This document shows positions 27,401 to 32,065 of a stretch of DNA of 64,000 nt, piece by piece. The notes below the pieces were generated by a model. The model made no database searches, was not told the DNA's origin, and worked only from the letters and a program-made list of their open reading frames with translations. Location of the stretch: assembly GCA_022494885.1 (NCBI GenBank), contig JAGVSM010000882.1, forward strand, positions 44,096 to 108,095, read 5' to 3'. The position numbers and the translations under genes are program-made. Source of the stretch: Micrasema longulum (lineage: Eukaryota; Arthropoda; Insecta; Trichoptera; Brachycentridae). The stretch's first letter is position 1, and each line of letters begins with the position of its first letter.

Positions 27401-30400
27401 TGACACATGAAAAATCATTTGTATCTGGCGTGTTAATTTATTTTTAAATACAATGCTTGAAACATAAATCAACATTAATATATAAAATCATCTTTAAAAC
27501 TAAAAGAAACCTAATTATTAACGATGTTCTTACAAGGTTACATCATTTTGCAAAAACGTTAGAGATCGACAAATTGATCAATGTAAATCGATCGAATAAA
27601 AAAATAATTCATTTGATGTTGTTCATGAAAAAAATATAAATGTCTCATTTTTTGATGAATAATTATGTTAAACACACTAAAATAGGCTTGTTTTTGCGTT
27701 TTTTATATCAATTTTTGGAAACAGAGTTTCATGATTGCATGAAATAACTGATACAATCTATTTGATCAGTGATCAGTAATATCCCATCACTAATGAAATT
27801 AGTTTGCAGCAGTCATTCTAATCAAGCTATATTTAAAGGACTATAGTATTTGATCTCCCTTATCTAATACCAACTAAAGAACTCTTTAAAAAAAATTAAA
27901 CAATGAAATGTTAATTAACTTTTTTAACTAGAATCTTTAAAATTTATTCATAAGTTAGCCACTGATATCATTGTAGACAAAGAACTAAAACTTGAAAAAA
28001 CATGGACATACATAATACAAGAATATCAGAACAATATCACAAACAACATTCCAAAATGAGACAAGGACAATCGAGACTAAAAACCAGGGACAGATATTAT
28101 ACAATAAACTACCAGACAAAAGTAAACAAAAGACTTAGACAAACTTTTTTAAAGATGTAAAAAATAATATTATCAATAGCGGGGTATGAATAATAAATGA
28201 TATATTATTTTTGTAAAATGAATTTAATAATCCGTTAGGGTTAATGAATTAATTTTCAAATAAAAAACATTACAGATTGAAGGATGATTGAAGTTTGAAA
28301 GTAATAGTTTGTTTGAACAGTTCAAACCAGCTATGGAGTAAGAGTTTGAAGCTATTTTATACTATTTTATTTATTAATTTTATTTTATTAACATAAACGG
28401 CAAATCTGTCTTTTACAAAAAATTATAATACTAACATATTTGGCTTAATATTTTTTTTATTTTTTTAAAACGTAAATTTCCTTATACCCAAGATTTATAA
28501 AAAAAAAATTAAACCTAAAAATTATTCAAGATTTATATTAAAAAAATTAACCTAAAAATTATACAGCAAATTCAGTAGAAAGTTTAAACAATTCAAGAAT
28601 AAACGTAAAAAACAAAATTAAATAATAAAACATTCTCAAGTAATACAACAGGAAAATCATAAGTACTGTTTCATACAGCTGGGCATAGTGAACAAAAAAC
28701 TGTATATATTATGAAATGCATGAATAAATAAATATAATTACCATTCACCATCTTTGAAAAAGTTCAAAAGGTTTGTTCTATAGGAACAATACCCTACAAT
28801 AAATATATCAGATACGTGGGAATAACTATTACCGAGTTCGTGAAGTCTGTTTAATACGGCATTACAAGTATACACTGTCCGTGAATTGTTGCTACAAAAC
28901 GGTGGCACCTGTCTAGTCATTCTTCCAGGCACCCTGAAGTTGATGAGAGATAATAGTTCGGGGCAATCCCATATTGAATTTACAATTTTTAATAAATTTG
29001 CCATTATAATACATTATGTTCGTTGAATATTGATATTTACCTTTGGGAGCTTTGGCACTTTTCTTGCCTTTCTTTTTAGACGGTAGTGGTTTTGGATCAG
29101 GGGGACGAATTCCTATAAAAGTATACACAGTATTAAAGAAAATATTGATATCTTTTGTGGACATTTCTTGATAAAACACCATGGTTAATTATTTAATTTT
29201 GATATATTTATTTTGATGACCACCAGCTCTCCGCCAGTGTTCGCTATTGTAAATTCCTTCCGTACAAAATAAAAGGATGTTACTTGTGTGTAACTGCTTA
29301 GTAAATAACTTCAATTATAATTCATCTTTCTCATTTAACCTCAAATCAACTCATGCGCACACATCACATCCTATAATGTCTTAACTTTAAGTTTAAAAAC
29401 CAATTTAAAAGTAAATGATATTTATGACAAATATAACTGTAAAAAAATATATATTTACTGCCTTTGAATGGGGAAGCTATCTCTAGTTAGGCAAGTTAGA
29501 CGACTCACTGGCAAAAACAAAAAAATTGCATGTTTACTTTACTACTCAATTTATCTATTGTATAAACAATTCAATGTAAATTGCTGTAATAAATATGTAA
29601 CAATTAAATAAAAAATATGAAAATGTTATAAATAATTTTCAAGTCCTGAAGAGGTCTACTTATTGATATGTTTTTATTAAAATCATTATTTAAATATTTT
29701 TCCTGATTTTGTTTTCAAAAATCACTTACACACTTCTGGTCGAACAATAAGGAGAGATCATAGCAAAATGTTCATACGAGATTTTCCCAGAACACGAATT
29801 ATGTCATACCCAAAACCCGTACGACTTTTGCTCAGACATCTCTCCTTTATTGCACCGAGAGTATTTAATATTTCGGAAAGCGTATTAAGCTCTCAAGGAC
29901 AAAAAATATTTTCAAGAGAGGAGTTAAGGACTGGATTTTCCTTAGTGGGAAACTCCTTAAAGATTTTCCGAATCTTTGAGTTTACTGTTTACCATATTGA
30001 CCTGCCATATATTTGTTTTTTATTGTAATTATTAGTGTTGTGTTTCTGATCCTCTATAATATTTGTGATACTACTCTAGATACTCTTGTGTCTGTGTCAA
30101 TTAATTGCTCGTCCAGACTCAACACAGGAAGGACTTTTAGTCCCATGGAATTGGGACTTATGTCTCAAATAATGTGCAATAAACTGCCTTTAAGTAAATA
30201 AACTTAAAAAAGAAAAAATTTGGTGTAAACATGAGTTAAGTTCGCTTTTTTACAAATTTAAAAATACCAAAAGTAAAACAAAATGGTAAAGGTTATACGT
30301 CATTCGAAGGTAAATTTTTTGCTTTACAAGAAATTGTGTTTGCCTTTACGTTACATATTTTTTTTTTATTAAAAGTCTTCAAAATGGAATGTCAAGTAGA

Positions 30401-31063
30401 CGAAAGTTAGCGTTTTTGACACCCAATTTCTTCTGTTCGCGTTCAATCTTAGGAATAAAGTTTCCAAAGCTGCTTGCGATATTTGCGCAGAGTACGGTGA
30501 AGATGCTATGAATTATTGACTAATTTGTTGTAAAATAATAAGGGAAAATACATTATTGACTAATTTCTTGTAATGTTTTTGTCTTGTCCTCTTATTTATT
30601 TATTTATTGATAAACACCCAGAGGGCTATAACAATTTTTGATTAAGAAGTATACAAAGTATTATCTTGTTCTCTTTATTTGGAAAAACCAGACACAACTT
30701 ATGTTAATACGCAATATTTTACGAACCAAATTGAATTTTCAAAGCAGGGCTAAAAACTTTTTTATTCTAGAAACACTGCAAAATACTATCATATTAAGCA
30801 AAAATATGATGAAAAACATTACTCCATTCCGTCATTTCTTTTTCAACTTGGATCAACCTGTCGGTGTATATCTTGTGAACGTTGAACACCATCTTTTCGG
30901 CATTTATTTCAGACCCAGTGAGGGAGTGGTTCAGGAAGGCACTGAGTTTCTCGTGGAGGAATCCATCGTTGTCATCCATCATGGAGTCAAACAGTTCCAC
31001 GTGGTCGAAGCCAAAGAACCCTAGCAACCTGTCTCTTATCCACTGCACTCGGTGATCCATCAT
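285..31063 (-). CDS. DNAH10: Axonemal dynein heavy chain, N-terminal tail (22 exons, 3' part outside window)
   Basis: Whole-gene entry. Dynein heavy chains are the ATP-driven microtubule motors of cilia and sperm tails; the N-terminal tail built here holds the intermediate chains and anchors the motor on the doublet. Twenty-two exons were joined by AG/GT splice sites and intron phase; every junction keeps one open frame, giving 1,208 residues (full family length is about 4,500). Residues 1-80 form an N-terminal cap, 81-104 are Lys-rich, 135-253 are very acidic, and about 430-1200 match DHC_N1. Landmarks: 'DECHFWQSQNMRLFQLGQQL', 'MVPLFEKIAF', 'AFENLR'-type 'SFENLRTSEEALEMLLRF', 'NNPPLLYNHPPMSGSIFW', 'LQPGLERIPWSSLDI'. 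The domain assignment is firm. The DNAH10 class (inner-arm I1 beta; Drosophila Dhc98D) is inferred from remembered family patterns such as the 'MVPL.E+IA' motif and could be wrong. No in-frame stop or frameshift was seen in the joined exons. Confidence 0.9.
637..720 (+). mobile_element. tRNA-derived SINE head
   Basis: A-box-like TAGTGTAGCAGTTAGCAC and a perfect B box GGTTCGATTCC at the spacing of a tRNA gene, but no acceptor-stem pairing. Best read as the tRNA-like head of a SINE in dynein intron DNA. Confidence 0.6.
840..1205. repeat. Foldback repeat with 'ATATGTCAAACA' motifs
   Basis: Contains an imperfect inverted repeat: the arm near 957-1022 (…ATGACAT…CGAGTAATGGTTGACAA) reappears reverse-complemented near 1093-1150. 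The short motif ATATGTCAAAC recurs several times around it. Probably a degenerate MITE. Confidence 0.5.
1206..1885 (+). pseudogene. LINE 3' fragment (reverse-transcriptase C-terminus)
   Basis: Frame 1 reads GFINRISSDFTNVRTIKTLY and LLEYAS, then after a frameshift VVWSPFYVNRINHIESVQ and a helical region to 1663. This is the thumb/C-terminal part of a jockey/CR1-type reverse transcriptase. Ends in a 3' UTR and an AATAAATAAATAAATA tail. 5'-truncated and frameshifted, so dead. Confidence 0.8.
2081..2323 (-). CDS. DNAH10: Dynein exon 21 (end of DHC_N1, PGL...W.SL motif)
   Basis: Residues 1071-1151: FCLPDSIKEGAMQKDRLYYE, then a helix, then VEQRLQPGLERIPWSSLDI. The last block is one of the most conserved tail motifs ('..PGL..+.W.S..I..++'). 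Phase 1 in and out; donor GTGAGC. Confidence 0.95.
2430..3118 (+). pseudogene. LINE 3' fragment
   Basis: No ATG-initiated frame, but a reading frame from about 2530 to 2836 gives QLKQVQTNTTFRQMDFEYYS and IKIYNVLPLSIET, ending KKWIVELGRSNMDCLIRPN and a stop. This is the LINE C-terminal 'YN.LP..I....F+..++.W+' pattern. A 3' UTR with CTCGGCACGCG...CCAGTGAGG and an AATAAATAAATAAA tail follows. Confidence 0.75.
3275..3410 (-). CDS. DNAH10: Dynein exon 20 (DHC_N1)
   Basis: Residues 1026-1070: ends YATNFKKNVFQAIAEAEIME and FLG with exon 21, the family's 'NF...+...+.E...+..LG'. Acceptor TTTCAAG, donor GTATTG; phase 0 in, 1 out. Confidence 0.9.
3905..4205 (-). pseudogene. LINE 3' fragment
   Basis: The minus strand reads ERAFAVAGPMAQAWNALPAE then VRGCESEVMF and a KLKTHLLSKSFE-like end: the C-terminus of a LINE reverse transcriptase. 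The 3' UTR motif TATAGCGC...GGGCGCT recurs at 48670-48720. Ends in a (TAA)n tail. Confidence 0.7.
4206..4800 (-). pseudogene. LINE fragment, 'YLGS...KLAVHNGVL' family
   Basis: The minus strand reads KKLNVMVFKRNESMTKCEII, then LKQVQEFVYLGSMFTRDRM, then EAKLAVHNGVLMSSLMY. Same family as 13383-13966 but with stops and frameshifts. Directly abuts the fragment at 3905-4205, suggesting nested insertion. Confidence 0.75.
4820..5060 (+). mobile_element. SINE, family A
   Basis: tRNA-like head (GTGGTAGAGTGGTCAGCGTG with B box GGTTCGATTCC) followed by a body ending CCCTATGCACCATTAGGTGC GGAAAGGGAATGA. The same body occurs at 19330-19600 and 62985-63215 (minus) and 60455-60515 (plus, 3' end only). Confidence 0.8.
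5060..5300 (+). pseudogene. LINE fragment, same family as 13383-13966
   Basis: Plus-strand decayed copy: bases encoding 'VNVVEMQSLRQMCRKSIYDRV' and 'DEIRRESKSE' are readable with frameshifts. Lies in dynein intron 19 just downstream of the SINE. Confidence 0.65.
5539..5591 (-). CDS. DNAH10: Dynein exon 19 (short acidic)
   Basis: Residues 1008-1025: SDQEDELDADQDFGIAQ. A 53-base exon with acceptor CTCCTAG and donor GTCAGT; phase 1 in, 0 out. It joins exon 20 directly in frame. Confidence 0.75.
5783..5810. repeat. Perfect 13-bp-arm palindrome
   Basis: ACGTATTTGATTA at 783-795 of the 5 kb block and its exact reverse complement at 798-810, separated by two bases. It sits at the centre of an otherwise unremarkable stretch; possibly the core of a small foldback element. 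Confidence 0.6.
6126..6263 (-). CDS. DNAH10: Dynein exon 18 (basic linker insertion)
   Basis: Residues 962-1007: polar, basic, likely disordered (SSVHLSEDGEKYVAKRKKSL). Phase 1 in and out. A second frame of the same stretch is also open, but only the one starting at 6263 keeps phase with both neighbours. No dynein motif; it appears to lengthen the linker between the YE..W helix and the NF....L motif. Confidence 0.75.
6479..6754. mobile_element. MITE with CAG...AAACCCTGTCAC ends (copy 1)
   Basis: 276-bp element; ends begin CAGCGTGTATAGTAAACCCT and, on the other strand, CAGCAAAAAAGGTAAACCCT, continuing for about 35 bp. Flanked on both sides by TA, the Tc1/mariner-type target duplication. A second copy is at 36744-37112. 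Confidence 0.75.
7290..7450 (+). mobile_element. SINE, family B (5'-truncated)
   Basis: Contains the T-arm of a tRNA head (GGTTCGATTCCCGGTGAGAA) and a body TCAAGCCTGGGTGTTCTGTG ... GGCTTCCTGGCCTGTTGTGG. A reverse-strand, fuller copy is at 12710-12880. Confidence 0.75.
7726..7956. mobile_element. MITE with ~45-bp terminal inverted repeats
   Basis: Left arm CGCTTTGCTTCATA...TGGCCACACTGATGATT and right arm its reverse complement (AATCATCAGTGTGGCCA...TATGAAGCAAAG). 231 bp, no coding capacity. Its right end is 18 bases from dynein exon 17. Confidence 0.75.
7975..8164 (-). CDS. DNAH10: Dynein exon 17 (DHC_N1)
   Basis: Residues 899-961: KYRALMKVMKEYEECTFQTW LKDAV, the family's 'Y..+...+..YE...+..W'. 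After it the sequence turns basic (KNGMKRKILKVVFKK). A small inverted-repeat element ends 18 bases downstream of the donor GTAGAT. Confidence 0.92.
8313..8426 (-). CDS. DNAH10: Dynein exon 16 (DHC_N1, NPPL...P..G.I.W motif)
   Basis: Residues 861-898: KRNNPPLLYNHPPMSGSIFW followed by CRILSNKLRKS. This is the highly conserved 'N.P.....PP.+G.I.W...L' loop of axonemal dynein tails. Phase 0 both ends; acceptor ATTTTCAG, donor GTAATC. Confidence 0.94.
8630..9020. mobile_element. MITE with TATATCGTGGG ends
   Basis: Left TATATCGTGGGAATACTGGC AAAAA...TTAACTC and right reverse complement (GAGTTAA...TTTTTGCCAGTATACCCACGATATA). About 390 bp, AT-rich interior without a reading frame; lies in dynein intron 15. 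Confidence 0.7.
9097..9715 (-). pseudogene. LINE 3' fragment
   Basis: The minus strand reads GFITRVIKLFKNINTLKILY, HTFVLSRVEHATLIWSPYYE and, after interruptions, INFHVPSRHTCKTKFFY. Reverse-transcriptase C-terminus, frameshifted. Confidence 0.75.
9716..10740 (-). pseudogene. LINE 3' fragment
   Basis: A long minus-strand frame reads LEFGSPIWNPQYNTYKNHIE, MVQNLATRRTMYDMSFLYKI and ISYRVPVRRTRQSVLFDIPN. Followed by about 400 bases of 3' UTR containing AAATTAAAAGTT-type low-complexity DNA (10021-10130) and ending near a (TTTA)n tract. A different LINE subfamily from its neighbour. Confidence 0.78.
10942..11086 (-). CDS. DNAH10: Dynein exon 15 (DHC_N1)
   Basis: Residues 812-860: TSEEALEMLLRFVEVKTRES and LLTKFDLVMQQFSNEIEQIS, a textbook DHC_N1 segment. 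It has no ATG-started open frame of its own and was found only by reading the minus strand. Acceptor TGTCTTTAG, donor GTAAGC; phase 2 in, 0 out. Confidence 0.93.
11448..11850 (-). pseudogene. LINE 3' end (same subfamily as 28365-29010)
   Basis: 3' UTR and last codons of the LINE whose longer copy is at 28365-29010; the two share the stretch from ACAATACCCTACA back to TTTATTAACATAAAC. Lies in the intron right of exon 15. Confidence 0.75.
12104..12705 (+). pseudogene. LINE 3' end split by an inserted repeat
   Basis: 12104-12304 encodes LREL FQPLSQHGLSL and SSFTVVAARLWNNLPTHVRD (LINE C-terminus). The sequence resumes at 12584 with its 3' UTR. The unbroken relative at 22285-22742 shows the two parts belong together; the inserted block is 12305-12583. 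Confidence 0.8.
12305..12583 (+). mobile_element. Foldback-family repeat R1 inserted in a LINE
   Basis: Flanked by TCTTTATTTAC on both sides (12294-12304 and 12584-12594), while the paralogous LINE at 22285-22742 has the sequence once. Contains the R1 core TTTACAGGGCTTATGACCTG and ends ...CTCAAAATATTGT. Confidence 0.78.
12710..12880 (-). mobile_element. SINE, family B
   Basis: Minus-strand copy with full tRNA-like head (GTGGTGTAGTGGTCAAGACG and B box GTTCGATTCCC) and the body shared with 7290-7450. Inserted behind the LINE end at 12705. Confidence 0.8.
12995..13098 (+). repeat. R1 repeat, left terminal arm
   Basis: Reads GTCCAAATGTTTGTAGATAA...AGTTATTTAGATCTAAATTTGTTGCAACAGAGA, the long terminal arm of R1 (compare 58185-58290). 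Its end lies 9 bases from the donor side of dynein exon 14. Confidence 0.65.
13107..13354 (-). CDS. DNAH10: Dynein exon 14 (DHC_N1)
   Basis: Residues 730-811: a long helix ending EARHFIDESFENLR; the last codon is finished by exon 15 to give the conserved 'F..LR..E.A...L..F'. Acceptor TCTCCAACAG is only 28 bases from the tail of an inserted retrotransposon. Donor GTAGAA. Confidence 0.93.
13383..13966 (-). mobile_element. 5'-truncated LINE with intact target-site duplication
   Basis: Encodes 187 intact residues of a LINE C-terminus: EAKLAVYNGVLVPTLMYGSE, EMRSLRRMCGKSMYDR, GSMRWFGHVERMDDERMVK, RGRPRKTWHDQI. The 3' end is a (GTA)n tail. Flanked by the perfect 12-bp duplication AAGGTGAAATTT (13371-13382 and 13967-13978), so this is a recent insertion. 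Lies 28 bases from the acceptor of dynein exon 14. Confidence 0.9.
14150..14835 (+). pseudogene. LINE copy of the 13383-13966 family, opposite orientation
   Basis: Plus-strand, decayed copy: KLSCEMRSLRQACG-like, then RWFGHAEQMDDERMVKQ-like segments with frameshifts, ending in a (GTA)n tail at 14815-14827. A 100-base unrelated AT-rich patch (14390-14490) interrupts it. Ends about 30 bases from dynein exon 13. Confidence 0.78.
14866..15064 (-). CDS. DNAH10: Dynein exon 13 (DHC_N1)
   Basis: Residues 663-729: KPHAEVLDLALSGQAMLEKW then KEHYMLTRKKIEES, matching the family's 'L..W+..Y...R..IE'. Phase 2 in, 0 out. The 3' end of a plus-strand retrotransposon lies about 30 bases beyond its donor. Confidence 0.92.
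15265..15490 (+). repeat. R1 repeat
   Basis: Contains the core ATTTACAGGGCTTATGACCT and the right arm ...CTCCCTAGGGAGG...GCAAGCATTTGGACATACTC, ending ACATTGTT. A near-complete but internally shortened copy. Confidence 0.7.
15560..15990 (+). repeat. Degenerate tandem repeat
   Basis: Two alternating motifs recur about three times each: CAAGTTGGTACAATGAT...AGAGACTAA.TTCAG.CTC.TGAGCT and ACGAAAATGG(C/T)G..AATAAATGT. No coding frame. It lies in dynein intron 12. Confidence 0.5.
16304..16494 (-). CDS. DNAH10: Dynein exon 12 (DHC_N1)
   Basis: Residues 600-662: IPSLMEGLNMLWVLSKFYCN followed by DDHMVPLFEKIAF. The 'W..S+.Y...+.M.PL.E+IA' pattern is the main reason for the DNAH10-class suggestion. Phase 0 in, 2 out; donor GTAAGT. 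Confidence 0.92.
17060..17860 (+). pseudogene. Dead mariner transposase (mauritiana-like)
   Basis: Reads KKSVAEAHRILSNTYGEATI and WFQCFKNGDFH (helix-turn-helix part), ELEGLLDEDPC, then after a TAA stop SQQELAQSLRATQQAI, PRDVERRWFACEQLLERQ-like, GFLHRIV, WDQLGVVYYELLKP, and MNLSRALKDKRPQYNKRHDK. Order and content match mariner transposases of the Mos1 type. Stops and frameshifts are present, the catalytic Asp-rich region is broken, and the 3' third is missing. Inserted in dynein intron 11. Confidence 0.9.
18030..18269 (-). CDS. DNAH10: Dynein exon 11 (DHC_N1, E-x-x-FW motif)
   Basis: Residues 520-599, phase 0 both ends. Carries DECHFWQSQNMRLFQLGQQL, the family's signature 'E..FW+.R...L..+..QL', and ends in NSNFLSALMRYFR, matching the family's 'NL+FL..L...F'. 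GC-rich relative to the surroundings, which produces three overlapping open frames; only this one splices in phase. Confidence 0.93.
18470..18665 (-). repeat. R1 repeat
   Basis: Reverse-strand copy: TTCAGCTCTTTAACTTCACA ... GACAGGTCATAAGCCCTG. Same segment as 12311-12480 but inverted. Confidence 0.7.
19114..19294 (-). CDS. DNAH10: Dynein exon 10 (DHC_N1)
   Basis: Residues 459-519: SIEHLEGDIHLPMPTIPEL, then a helical stretch ending EGVTMWIEFISSVYDTSDYK. The 'W...I' helix followed by the next exon's 'E..FW' is typical of the DHC_N1 start. Phase 2 in, 0 out. Confidence 0.88.
19330..19600 (-). mobile_element. SINE, family A
   Basis: Minus-strand copy with the body CACCTAATGGTGCATAGGAC and the tRNA-like head at its right end (GGGAATCGAACC is the reverse of the B box). 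Same family as 4820-5060. Confidence 0.8.
20139..20194 (-). CDS. DNAH10: Dynein exon 9 (start of DHC_N1 core)
   Basis: Residues 441-458: MKASEFSRDLTDLIESIEW. With the next exon it gives the family pattern of a helix followed by 'leg...L..P'. Donor GTAAGT; phase 0 in, 2 out. Confidence 0.85.
20545..20626 (-). CDS. DNAH10: Dynein exon 8
   Basis: Residues 413-440, phase 2 in and 0 out. Lys-rich start (INKKKARSTPEKKA), then SIPKVNDAM. Acceptor CTTTTTCAG, donor GTAAGA. Needed to restore the frame between exons 7 and 9. Confidence 0.8.
20815..21240 (-). pseudogene. LINE-like fragment with a MITE end
   Basis: The minus strand has a LINE-type end, FFGVSLYSFKNSLRQTRSCL, resembling the C-terminal 'F...L..F+..L' of neighbouring LINE copies. 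21218-21240 matches the terminal repeat CGTTTGGAATACCAGCCC of the small MITE at 55067-55163. It looks like coding sequence but lies between dynein exons 7 and 8 and does not splice in phase. Confidence 0.5.
21306..21496 (-). CDS. DNAH10: Dynein exon 7
   Basis: Residues 350-412, phase 0 in and 2 out. Encodes SYSNLLDCQAGEARWSIDTQ and ends MRMEMAEAR-like (TRMEMAEAR, codon completed by exon 8). Acceptor TTTCAG, donor GTTTGC. Confidence 0.82.
21605..21752 (+). repeat. Interspersed repeat R4
   Basis: Shares TTCTTTTCCACGCCA...GCCT.CGA.TAATATG.GAC.TTAA with 43625-43775. No coding capacity; type unknown. Confidence 0.5.
21915..22145 (-). CDS. DNAH10: Dynein exon 6
   Basis: Residues 273-349, phase 0 both ends, donor GTAAGT. 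Starts RFIPMMMKLPSLVGHFGEMV and contains an alternating hydrophobic stretch FVYILRLSEAPVPVPL. This is the globular N-terminal part of the tail before the DHC_N1 core. Confidence 0.85.
22285..22742 (+). pseudogene. LINE 3' end, uninterrupted copy
   Basis: Encodes a LINE C-terminus (SSFTVVAARLWNNLPTNVRD) and a complete 3' UTR (...AAATTGCCTTAAGGCAATATGC...) with an AAATAAATAATA end. Serves as the empty-site reference for the insertion at 12305-12583. Confidence 0.8.
22766..22841 (+). repeat. Pogo/Tigger-like terminal sequence
   Basis: ACTCCAATTATCCGAATCAA ... TATTCGGATAATT...TTTGGATAATTGA: repeated TTATCCGAA motifs as in pogo/Tigger element ends. Only one end is seen. Confidence 0.45.
23211..23266 (-). 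CDS. DNAH10: Dynein exon 5
   Basis: Residues 254-272 (PMDLDPEVDGTVEYYTVM). Acceptor CTCCGCAG, donor GTAAAG; phase 1 in, phase 0 out, which fits both neighbours exactly. Confidence 0.8.
23711..24235 (-). pseudogene. LINE 3' fragment
   Basis: The minus strand reads MNLSSLEKHRTEMDLICIFK, SISFHVPNRVTRSQNLLFIK and EFFGIDLPAFRRSLGD, a nearly intact LINE C-terminus, then a 3' UTR ending in (ATA)n at 23711. Confidence 0.8.
24988..25344 (-). CDS. DNAH10: Dynein exon 4 (long Asp/Glu-rich insertion)
   Basis: Residues 135-253. Strongly acidic: runs such as EMEDSEDEGEEDEEE near residue 175, followed by a short helical segment (ETLNDILNMII) and a return to a neutral, Ser/Glu-rich end (SVISFPKR). GC content is clearly above the flanking introns. 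Acceptor CTACACAG, donor GTGAGT. The antisense open frames over this exon are artefacts of the GA-rich codons. Confidence 0.85.
25660..25735 (+). repeat. Short interspersed repeat R7
   Basis: AAAGTGGACTTCAGATTTTT...ACTTAAAAAAG is repeated reverse-complemented at 53265-53325. Function unknown. Confidence 0.45.
25868..26000 (-). pseudogene. LINE 3' UTR remnant
   Basis: The minus strand has CCTCGGCACGGGACACC...CCAGTGAGGGGAACA and an AATAAATAAATA tail, the same terminal motif as the LINE at 2430-3118. Confidence 0.55.
26515..26760 (+). pseudogene. LINE 3' fragment
   Basis: Encodes TPRSRTNASRNSPINRAIRL LNTAS and a short remainder, the extreme C-terminus of a LINE protein, followed by a 3' UTR with AATAAATAAATAAAT. 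Confidence 0.7.
26975..27064 (-). CDS. DNAH10: Dynein exon 3 (acidic)
   Basis: Residues 105-134, phase 1 in and phase 1 out. Encodes ETPKSPTELDPDTVVDEADG and ends in GEEQPLGALNP. Acceptor TTTCCTAG, donor GTTTCA (weak). Supported by reading phase on both sides and by charge similarity to exon 4. Confidence 0.75.
27105..28255 (+). pseudogene. LINE 3' fragment containing a MITE
   Basis: Colinear with 51640-52010 in two blocks (27105-27310 and 27846-28050), separated exactly by the MITE at 27311-27843. Encodes a decayed LINE C-terminus (IHKLATDIIVDKELKL-like). Confidence 0.8.
27311..27843. mobile_element. TA-flanked MITE 'TAGTCCTT' (copy 1)
   Basis: 533 bp, ends TAGTCCTTAAAATGTAACAT and reverse complement TAGTCCTTTAAATATAGCTT, inverted for about 35 bp. 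Flanked by TA on both sides; the LINE relative at 51640-52010 carries a single TA at this position. Non-coding. Confidence 0.88.
28365..29010 (-). pseudogene. LINE 3' fragment
   Basis: The minus strand reads LKIVNSIWDCPELLSLINFR, VPGRMTRQVPPFCSNNSRTV and SDIFIVGYCSYRTNLLNFF, then a 3' UTR ending near a TTTATTAATTTTATTTTATT tract. Sister copy at 11448-11850. Confidence 0.8.
29041..29112 (-). CDS. DNAH10: Dynein exon 2 (Pro/Lys-rich)
   Basis: Residues 81-104, phase 1 in and phase 1 out. Encodes a Pro stretch and then a Lys cluster (SKKKGKKSAKAPK). The acceptor is CTTTTATAG and the donor GTAAAT. A LINE 3' fragment ends about 30 bases downstream. Confidence 0.78.
29740..30210 (+). pseudogene. 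LINE 3' fragment
   Basis: Encodes PKPVRLLLRHLSFIAPRVFN and RTGFSLVGNSLKIFRIFEF, a LINE C-terminus, then a 3' UTR that recurs without the coding part at 32575-32805. Confidence 0.75.
30823..31063 (-). CDS. DNAH10: Dynein exon 1 (start codon, N-terminal cap)
   Basis: Codes residues 1-80 plus one base. Starts MMDHRVQWIRDRLLGFFGF; two tandem ATGs (31061-31063 and 31058-31060) make the exact start ambiguous by one residue. An acceptor-like TTTTTATAG ends at 31075, so the coding part may lie in a second exon behind a non-coding 5' exon. Donor GTAATG at 30817-30822. The sequence is amphipathic helical, as expected for the tail N-terminal dimerisation region. Confidence 0.85.
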
Positions 31064-31484
31064 AAAAGCAGAAACTATAAAAAATATATAACTATTATTT
31101 ACAGATATTTAAAACCTCATTGAGAAAGGAGCATATTTTACTGTGCTCAGGACTAGGACTTTTTAAAAATTAATTTAATTATTATAACAAATGAAAATTA
31201 GTTTCAGAGTCCACTTTACTATCCCTAGTTTCCCAACTTGGTCTGAAGCCGACTGCACAGTGTTCAAAATTTAATTTACATAGTTACCATTTCACTCAAG
31301 TTTTTTTTATTTCTTCTATGATAATTTTTCTTCAGCCAGATTTTGATTTCGTTTTTAAATTATGTTTTGTTATCTGGAAACCTAATTTTATAGGGAAGCA
31401 TATTAAACAGTTTAGCAGAGAAATAATTCTCGCATGTTTGGCCAAACGTTGTTTTATAAAATAGGGAGAAATATTGACAATAAT

Positions 31485-31790
31485 AGGGAAATATCACATA
31501 CTACGAATACCGATAAAAATATGTATACGAAATGAATAGTGTTTTGCAAAATCAAAATGGATATTGTGGAGAAAGGTTTTCATACATAACTTTAAAAAAG
31601 AAATTATAAAAAAACACGTCAATGCTAAAATGAGACATGTTTGGCCTTGATGATTGTCACGCCAAGATTCGTGACGATGTTTTATATAAATTTAAACGGT
31701 CACAAATTTCAAAATTTACACAAATCGTGATGTATTAGGGGCGTGGCAAATGCAAAAATCGTTTTCGTTTGAATTAAAAATTATAAATAT
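31485..31790 (+). repeat. Interspersed repeat R5 (copy 1)
   Basis: Starts GGGAAATATCACATACTACG AATACCGATAAAAATAT and contains CCAAGATTCGTGACGAT...GTATTAGGGGCGTGGC. Other copies: 46773-47060 (plus) and 56325-56640 (minus). About 300 bp, non-coding, probably a MITE. Confidence 0.75.
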
Positions 31791-32065
31791 ACTAGAGAAA
31801 AGAACAAAATTAGACTTCCATTTAGGAAAAAGGCAAAGTCACAAAATTCAATTTTATTTAAAGCAATTAAAAAGTATTACGAAATGGAAAAAAAATATTT
31901 ATGAAGAAAAAAACATATCAAAATTTAAAATAATGGTCAAGACATATGTGATAAACAATTTATAAATTAAATATATTTTCAATGTTATTATTAGAACACA
32001 CATAACAATATGTATGATATGTGTGCCCTACTTTAAGATTCAAAAAAATAAATAAATAAATAAAT
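31791..32065 (+). pseudogene. LINE 3' fragment
   Basis: One frame reads REKNKIRLPFRKKAKSQNSI LFKAIKKYYEM, the LINE C-terminal 'T+.++.+.LPF...+..QNS..++...+YN' pattern with a frameshift. Ends in AATAAATAAATAAATAAAT. Confidence 0.65.
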
